Assembly (NCBI GenBank): GCA_902595855.1
Contig: CACJRY010000006.1
Location: 1 to 64,000 of the forward strand
From: an uncultured Alphaproteobacteria bacterium
GTDB lineage: Bacteria; Pseudomonadota; Alphaproteobacteria; HIMB59; GCA-002718135
Direction: 5' to 3'
Length of the DNA: 64,000 nt
The translations under genes and the position numbers were made by a program. Under the pieces are notes generated by a model, which worked only from the letters and a program-made list of their open reading frames with translations, made no database searches and was not told the origin of the DNA. Position 1 is the stretch's first letter. Each line of letters starts with the position of its first letter. Below, piece after piece: positions 58,344-64,000 of this stretch.

Positions 58344-59672
58344 ATGGTCAAAGAATTACCACCAAGTGCTGCTTCAATGATAATGGCTCTAAGAGCTTTT
58401 GGTTATACACCAGAGTCAGCAATTGCCGATATTATTGATAATTCTATTAAAGCTAATGCTAAAAACATTGATTTTCAAACATATGATGGAGGTATAGATA
58501 AAGAAAAGAATTATGTTTCTATTTGTGATGATGGAGATGGGCTAAACGATAATGAAATTGTTGAGAAGGCCATGCCTTGGGGTGCAAAAGATGAACTACG
58601 TGAGGAAAAAGATTTAGGTAAATTTGGATTTGGTTTGAAGTCTGCCTCTTTATCACAATGTAAAAAATTAACTGTAATTTCAAAGGGCAGTCATGGTAAA
58701 ATCAAGCACTATACTTGGGATGTAGATCACGTTCAAACACATGACAAATGGGAAATTACTGATGATTATTCAGTAAGTTTTCAGCCACATTTTGACAGAC
58801 TTGATAAAATGAAAAGTGGCACTGTAATTCTCTGGCAAAATCTTGATAGATTATATGAAGCTGAAAATTATGATAAGAAATGGCAACACCGCATATTAGG
58901 TAAAGTAAGAAATAAAGCTAAAGCACATATTTCAATGATTTTTCATAAATATGCAGATGAGATAAATTTTACATTACAAGGCAATCTTTTTCCTATTAAA
59001 CCTTGGAGCCCCTTTTATGAAAATCATATGCATACAATAGCATCTCCAGCTCAAAAAATTCAATACAAAGACAGTACAACCCTAGTGCAGTCTTTTATAT
59101 TACCAGAGGAAAAACATTTTTTAGATGAAGAAAATTTTAGAGGACCAACTGGTAATTCTACTGATAGACAGGGGATATACGTATATAGAAAAAAAAGATT
59201 AATAGTTCCAGGAGGTTGGCATAATATCACCTCAACTAGAAATAAGCCTATAATTGGCAAAGAAAAATATAATCGATTACGAATAATGGTTGATTATGAT
59301 GGAAAGAATGACAATGATTGGAGACTTGATGTGAAAAAAGATAGTGTAATCATTCCAGGCTATGTAAGTAATCAACTTTCATCAATAGTTGCTCATCAAT
59401 TAGATAAATTACAAAAGGAAAATTATAAAGTAAAACCAATAAAAAAACAGGGAGCTGTAACTCCATGGCAAATTGTAAATAATTATGGGAAAATGAGTGC
59501 AAAAATTGATAGAAAAAATGAATTAGTTAAAAAAATTATGGATTCAGAAAAATTAAATCGAGATGAATTTGAAAAATTTATGAGAGTGATTGAAACAACA
59601 ATACCACTTGAAAATATAGATTTTAATAATAAAAACTCAGATGATGAAGATGTATTAAAGGAAAATAATTGA
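58344..59672 (+). CDS. MORC-type GHKL ATPase
   Basis: 442 aa. GHKL ATP-binding motifs are complete: ESAIADIIDNSIKA (about 24-37, Asp29 and Asn33 in the N-box), ICDDGDGLND (60-69) and LGKFGFGLKSASLSQ (91-105). The C-terminal transducer-like part has a TGNSTDRQGIYVYRKKRLI loop. Bacterial MORC ATPases sit in restriction-like conflict systems with Z1 and PD-(D/E)XK partners. It follows TerB without a gap and overlaps the Z1 gene by four bases. Likely the ATP-clamp that binds DNA. Confidence 0.88.
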   Translation: MVKELPPSAASMIMALRAFGYTPESAIADIIDNSIKANAKNIDFQTYDGGIDKEKNYVSICDDGDGLNDNEIVEKAMPWGAKDELREEKDLGKFGFGLKSASLSQCKKLTVISKGSHGKIKHYTWDVDHVQTHDKWEITDDYSVSFQPHFDRLDKMKSGTVILWQNLDRLYEAENYDKKWQHRILGKVRNKAKAHISMIFHKYADEINFTLQGNLFPIKPWSPFYENHMHTIASPAQKIQYKDSTTLVQSFILPEEKHFLDEENFRGPTGNSTDRQGIYVYRKKRLIVPGGWHNITSTRNKPIIGKEKYNRLRIMVDYDGKNDNDWRLDVKKDSVIIPGYVSNQLSSIVAHQLDKLQKENYKVKPIKKQGAVTPWQIVNNYGKMSAKIDRKNELVKKIMDSEKLNRDEFEKFMRVIETTIPLENIDFNNKNSDDEDVLKENN

Positions 59673-62608
59673 GTAGCGAAGATTATAAAAGAGTTAAAAA
59701 AAGTGTCTTAGACATTCTTAGACCAGAAGAAGACGATAAAGATACTATCATTGAAGAACATTTAATAGAAGAAACAGTTGATCAATTATTTAAAATGCGG
59801 CCACAGTGGATTGAGACTGTTGATAAAAATTTACTTGTTAAAGATCTTTATGAAACACTCCAAGTAAAGATTACTGGTGAAGAAATTATATTTACAAGAA
59901 AAGTTAATAAGAATCATAAGCCATGGCTCGAACAAAAAATAAAAGAGGGTAAAATAGAATTTAAGCGTTTTAAACGCTATAAAGAGTATTTGGAAGAATC
60001 TTCAGATATAGCTCCTAGATCTCTTGCTCAAATTGAGTCAATGAGTGCAAAAATATTATCACATATTGAAGATCCTCACAGAGAAGACAAAGAATGGGAT
60101 GTTAGAGGAATGGTGGTAGGGGAGGTCCAAGCTGGAAAAACAGCAAATTATATTGGTTTAATTAATAGAGCATTGGATGCAGGATATAAGAGAATCATTA
60201 TTTTATGTGGTCTAGCAAATGATTTAAGATCACAAACACAAGAGAGGATTGAAGAAGGTGTGACCGGAAGGGATAATTCACAAACATCTGGAATTTATAA
60301 TACTGTAGGCGTAGGAAAAATAGATGGGTACGATGACATAACTGAAGTCCAATTAACAACTACAAGAGATGATCCAGGTGATTTTAATACTAATAGAGCA
60401 AGAGTTTTTCAACCTGGCCAAGATACACCAGTTGTTCTAATAGTTAAAAAAAATGTAAATGTTTTAGAAAATATTTTATTGTGGATAATGAGAGAAGCAA
60501 GAGCAAACGGGTCTTTTCATAAAGATTCTACTTGGGATTGGAGAAATAGATTAATTAAAGATATTGAAAACATGGCAATAGATGGTGATCCATTAAAAAC
60601 TCTTGTTCCCAAAGTTGAAGATCAACCCTTGCTTTTAATAGATGATGAGTGTGATCAAGCATCTATAGATACAAATCCTGATTTTGGAATTACAAGGGGG
60701 GATGATGCTAATCCAGATCATGATCCAACATTAACAAATAAATTAATTCGTCGTATTCTTAAGGCTTATGATAAGTCTGCTTATGTTGGCTACACAGCAA
60801 CACCTTACAGTAATGTATATATTTCAAGTAAACTCGAAACAGATAGAGAAGGTGATGATATTAGACCAAGAGATTTTATAATTAATTTGCCTTCTCCGAG
60901 TAATTATATTGGCTCAAGAAAAATTTTTTCAGAAGATGAAAATCTAAATAATTTTATATTTAACATCCATGATTATGTTGATCCAAGTGAAGATCCTGAT
61001 CAAAAAGATGCTATTGGTTGGATGCCTCCAAGTCATTTAATGGAACATAAACCTAGATATAAAAGAAATAAAATCATTCCACCAAGTCTTGAAGATGCAG
61101 TAATATCCTTTTTCATTGCATGTGCTATTCGAAAATTAAGAGGATATGATGAAGGTAATAGCATGTTAGTACATGTATCTAGATATATTCCCGTATCGAC
61201 TGAAGTGGCTGATCAAATTCAAGCATATGTAATGGATTTAGAGTCAATTATTGATGGAAATGAAATTTATTTAAGTAAAATTCAGAGTATTTGGAAAAAT
61301 AATTTTAAAAATAATATTAAAAATGAATACAATATTGGCAGAGAAGATGTTGATTTTGAAAATATTATCAAGATAATAAAGCAAAATCTTGAATTAAATA
61401 AAACAGTTGTTGAGACAGTAATAGGAACTGCGCAAAGCAAAAAACAATATGCAAGATCCATAAAAGAGAAAAAAAATATTATTGCAGTAGGTGGTCAAAG
61501 ATTATCGAGAGGACTTACTTTAAAAAGCCTTATGATAAGTTATTTTCTAAGAACTGCTAAAAATCCACTTACTGACACTATGACACAAATGGGCAGATGG
61601 TTTGGCTATAGACCTTTATATGATGATTTGTGTAAACTTTATTTAACAGGAGAATTAGAAAGTAATTTTAGAGAATTTGCACAAAGAGATTATGAATTTA
61701 GATCTAAAATTGAAGAAATGAATGATCAAGAGAGAACGCCAACAAATTATATCTTAATGATTGAAACAGATCCTCATACTAGACTTACTTCCAAAAGAAA
61801 ATCAATTTATACAACCACCTTAGATTTAAATTTTAGTAATTGGTTTGCTCAAACAATTGTTTTACATAAAGAGAATGAAAATCCAGATAATTTAAATAAA
61901 AAAAATAGAGAAATTGTAAGTAAACTACTTACAGAACTTGGGAAAACTGCAGAAACAAGAGATATGAAAAAAAATTCATATCTGTGGAAAAATGTAGAAA
62001 GTAAAAAAATTATTAAATTTTTTGATGAATATAACTTTCATGAAAAAAATACAAAAGTACATCCTGAAAGTATTAATTATTATATAAAAACAATGAATAA
62101 AGATTTTAATGAATTAAAATTTTGGTCAGTTGGACTTTTATCCTCTACAGATCCTGTAAGTGAGTTATATATTCATGAAAATTTAAATAAATATCCAATT
62201 AAGCCTTTCATAAGATCATCAAATAATAAAGAAAATGATAAGGAGACGCATAGAATTCAAACCCTATCATCAACTGGTCATGAAAGTTTCGATTTGAATG
62301 AAGAAGAATACAATGCAGCTAATAAGAAATGGAAAGAAGAAAAAAAGGACAAGAATGAATCGAAAAGATTATTTTATAGATGGGCGAGAGGCTCAGCACA
62401 CAAAGAAAATATATATTCTGATGATAATAAAAATGGAATAAGACCATTACTTTTAATTTATCCAATAATTGGAAATGAAAAAGATGATACATCTAAAAAA
62501 ATACCAATGATTGGTTTAGCTATTTCTTTTCCTCAAATGGGTCAATCTGATAGAAAAAGATATTTAGTATTAAAAGAAGACCAAGAGAGGTTATTTGCAG
62601 AAGAATAA
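59669..62608 (+). CDS. Z1-domain ATPase/endonuclease
   Basis: 979 aa. The Z1 domain shows a Walker A-like GEVQAGKTANY (151-161), a DExx-like box LLLIDDECDQAS (321-332), GYTATPYSN (374-382) and helicase-like C-terminal motifs GGQRLSRGLT (about 605) and TQMGRWFGYR (about 640). This superfamily-2-like enzyme is the constant partner of MORC ATPases in bacterial conflict operons. Translation starts at a TTG that overlaps the MORC stop (TTGA). Likely drives DNA translocation or unwinding before cleavage by the nuclease. Confidence 0.88.
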   Translation: MSSEDYKRVKKSVLDILRPEEDDKDTIIEEHLIEETVDQLFKMRPQWIETVDKNLLVKDLYETLQVKITGEEIIFTRKVNKNHKPWLEQKIKEGKIEFKRFKRYKEYLEESSDIAPRSLAQIESMSAKILSHIEDPHREDKEWDVRGMVVGEVQAGKTANYIGLINRALDAGYKRIIILCGLANDLRSQTQERIEEGVTGRDNSQTSGIYNTVGVGKIDGYDDITEVQLTTTRDDPGDFNTNRARVFQPGQDTPVVLIVKKNVNVLENILLWIMREARANGSFHKDSTWDWRNRLIKDIENMAIDGDPLKTLVPKVEDQPLLLIDDECDQASIDTNPDFGITRGDDANPDHDPTLTNKLIRRILKAYDKSAYVGYTATPYSNVYISSKLETDREGDDIRPRDFIINLPSPSNYIGSRKIFSEDENLNNFIFNIHDYVDPSEDPDQKDAIGWMPPSHLMEHKPRYKRNKIIPPSLEDAVISFFIACAIRKLRGYDEGNSMLVHVSRYIPVSTEVADQIQAYVMDLESIIDGNEIYLSKIQSIWKNNFKNNIKNEYNIGREDVDFENIIKIIKQNLELNKTVVETVIGTAQSKKQYARSIKEKKNIIAVGGQRLSRGLTLKSLMISYFLRTAKNPLTDTMTQMGRWFGYRPLYDDLCKLYLTGELESNFREFAQRDYEFRSKIEEMNDQERTPTNYILMIETDPHTRLTSKRKSIYTTTLDLNFSNWFAQTIVLHKENENPDNLNKKNREIVSKLLTELGKTAETRDMKKNSYLWKNVESKKIIKFFDEYNFHEKNTKVHPESINYYIKTMNKDFNELKFWSVGLLSSTDPVSELYIHENLNKYPIKPFIRSSNNKENDKETHRIQTLSSTGHESFDLNEEEYNAANKKWKEEKKDKNESKRLFYRWARGSAHKENIYSDDNKNGIRPLLLIYPIIGNEKDDTSKKIPMIGLAISFPQMGQSDRKRYLVLKEDQERLFAEE

Positions 62609-63608
62609 ATTTTCAATATATGAAAATACTTTAAATACCATTAATCCTTCAAAACAAAAAGATGGTTTTATAGCAAAAAAACTACCTATTGATAATGAAA
62701 ATAGAATTTTTGCAGCATATAAAGCTCCTGAAAAACTTATTACACTAATCGTTGAAGTTCCAAGTAGTATAGTTAAATTTGAAAATAAATTTGAGTCAAA
62801 AGGCTTTGAAGTTATTCATCAAATAAAAAAAAATGATAATAAAATAACTCAAGTCATAATCTTTCTTAAGGATAATAAATTTAAAGAAATTTTTTTAGAA
62901 ATAGTTGATTTATTTATCCAGAAAATAACTGATATTGATGATGATAAGGATTTTTATCATATTTTAATTCAGCGAATAAAACTCTTTATCGATTTTTTTG
63001 AAAAATATTCAAAATCTGGAATGTTGATAAATCAACAACAGGGATTATTTTCCGAACTTGAAATAATGGAAAAATATTTTTTTAATTATTATGGAATTTC
63101 AAAAACTCTAGATATGTGGAGAGGCCCAAAAAGTGGACTTCATGATTTTACAATTAAGGGTACTTCTCTTGAAGTAAAATCTACTAATAATTTTCCTGCA
63201 CTTGACGTGAATATAACAAATGAAAACCAATTAAATAATGAGAGAGTAAATAATCTTTTTTTATCTGTTCTGGAAATTATTAGAGGATCCAGTACTGGAG
63301 AAAGTCTTTCAGAAAAGGTTCTAAAATTAAGAGAAATAATTGACTCAAAAGAAGAAGGTCTGATGAATAAGTTTAATGAACTTTTAAATGAGTATGGTTA
63401 CTATGACTCACAATCATTTAATTATCTTGAGACATTTAAGTCAAATGTTATTTATTTTTACAAAATAGAAAAAAATTTCCCAAGAATTCTACCCTCGTCA
63501 TTACTGAGAGGTGTAAAAAATGTAAAATATAGGATAGAATTAAACAACTGTGAAGAATACATAGTTGGATATGAATTGATAAAGAAAGAATTTGATAATG
63601 TCATATAG
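62595..63608 (+). CDS. PD-(D/E)XK nuclease, DUF4420-like
   Basis: 337 aa. Core motif GLHDFTIKGTSLEVKSTN (His182, Asp183, then Glu193, Lys195) fits a D-x(n)-E-x-K catalytic set, and the family's WRGPKSG lead-in is present. The C-terminal half is helical. It starts at TTG, 14 bases inside the Z1 gene, and overlaps the AIPR gene by 11 bases. It is the probable DNA-cutting effector of the MORC/Z1 set. Confidence 0.82.
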   Translation: MQKNKFSIYENTLNTINPSKQKDGFIAKKLPIDNENRIFAAYKAPEKLITLIVEVPSSIVKFENKFESKGFEVIHQIKKNDNKITQVIIFLKDNKFKEIFLEIVDLFIQKITDIDDDKDFYHILIQRIKLFIDFFEKYSKSGMLINQQQGLFSELEIMEKYFFNYYGISKTLDMWRGPKSGLHDFTIKGTSLEVKSTNNFPALDVNITNENQLNNERVNNLFLSVLEIIRGSSTGESLSEKVLKLREIIDSKEEGLMNKFNELLNEYGYYDSQSFNYLETFKSNVIYFYKIEKNFPRILPSSLLRGVKNVKYRIELNNCEEYIVGYELIKKEFDNVI

Positions 63609-64000
63609 GGAAGAAATTAAAAATTTTTCATATAAAATTCATAATAGCGCAATTGAGCTAGATCCATTTAAGGAAAATGGTTTTGTAATTGCCAGTTGCC
63701 AAATAATGCATGATGCCGGCATAATCGAAGATTATGAAGTCATCCATTTTGAAAAAAAAGTTCAACACACAACATATAAAATTAATGCTTCAAATAGTTA
63801 TAACAATAAAGAGGCATTAGATCTTTTTGTATGTAATTTTTCTGATTCTATTGAGCCAAAAAAGATTGATTCAAAAATTTTGAAGTCTGAAGCTAAAAAA
63901 TTACATTCTTTTTTTAAAGACTCCCTTGCTTCACTATCAGGTTTATTGCCAAAAAATACAGATGTTTACTCAATAGCTAGATCAATAAAAGATAATGCCA
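63598..64000 (+). CDS. AIPR-family abortive-infection protein, N-terminal part
   Basis: The frame is open to the window end (134 residues visible). It starts MSYREEI at the ATG overlapping the DUF4420-like stop. The segment EALDLFVCNFSD fits the conserved beta strand of the AIPR N-terminal domain (ALDLFI-type), and AIPR follows Z1 and DUF4420 in known MORC operons. The rest, and any DNA methyltransferase behind it, is off the window. Confidence 0.75.
   Translation, partial: MSYREEIKNFSYKIHNSAIELDPFKENGFVIASCQIMHDAGIIEDYEVIHFEKKVQHTTYKINASNSYNNKEALDLFVCNFSDSIEPKKIDSKILKSEAKKLHSFFKDSLASLSGLLPKNTDVYSIARSIKDNA

Noticed and set aside
49650-64000. An integrase, transposase or inverted-repeat-bounded element was looked for in the accessory zone
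   Set aside because: No such gene or terminal repeat is visible; the island idea rests only on the tRNA half and gene content.
53761-64000. A DNA methyltransferase or classical restriction gene in the MORC operon
   Set aside because: None is present inside the window; it could follow the AIPR gene.
1-64000. CRISPR arrays and cas genes
   Set aside because: No regularly spaced repeats and no Cas-like proteins seen.

Overview
The window looks like the chromosome of an AT-rich, streamlined marine alphaproteobacterium, with genes packed end to end, many 1-14 base overlaps and frequent TTG or GTG starts. The gene set (GlxBCD/MgsABC-type glutamate-synthase proteins, a small multidrug-type transporter, an AlkB hydroxylase, a ChvI/PhoB-like response regulator, an RpoH-like sigma factor) fits the low-GC oligotrophic alphaproteobacteria (Pelagibacter-, HIMB59- or AEGEAN-169-like). 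That placement is inferred from gene content and base composition; no rRNA or marker gene is present to prove it.

1-29 kb is mostly core or semi-core metabolism: the end of a MacAB-type export system, a racemase/Nudix pair, a LuxE-like/LuxC-like acyl-activation and reduction pair without luciferase, several small transporters, a bacterial Nav-like channel, and a five-gene envelope operon read leftward (SOUL, a glycosidase-like protein, two lipoproteins, an EF-hand protein). At 19.4-25.3 kb lies a compact biosynthetic cluster: creatininase family, MDR dehydrogenase-like, a PTPS-like protein with an altered active site, a GT4 glycosyltransferase, a methyltransferase, a RibD-type reductase and a GTP cyclohydrolase II. 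It resembles a dedicated pathway to a pterin- or flavin-like, glycosylated and methylated product.

29-47 kb holds a complete tRNA-Arg(CCU), the three-gene N-methylglutamate synthase/GlxBCD-like unit, bactofilin, periplasmic proteins, a divergent pair of units around a dimethylargininase, several small dimeric alpha+beta barrel proteins, an AlkB-type hydroxylase and an orphan response regulator. Two intergenic segments (32.74 and 47.19 kb) share a layout of closing stem, length and internal CTCCT, and are reported as a candidate structured-RNA family.

From about 47 kb the window becomes accessory. A 41-base copy of the 5' half of the tRNA-Arg gene at 49.61 kb marks a likely island boundary. 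It is followed by a leftward seven-gene operon of overlapping genes of unknown role (ARPP-1-like, DUF2130-like, two tiny membrane peptides and others). A rightward gene train then runs from 53.76 kb past the window end: an AAA ATPase coupled to a protein with a PLD/MIT_C-like C-terminus, a divergent RpoH-like sigma factor, a TerB-like protein, a MORC-type GHKL ATPase, a Z1-domain ATPase, a PD-(D/E)XK (DUF4420-like) nuclease and the start of an AIPR protein. The last four are a recognised MORC/Z1 conflict-system set. The sigma factor and TerB-like protein at the head of the same train are the most unusual feature and the best candidate for an undescribed regulated defence system.
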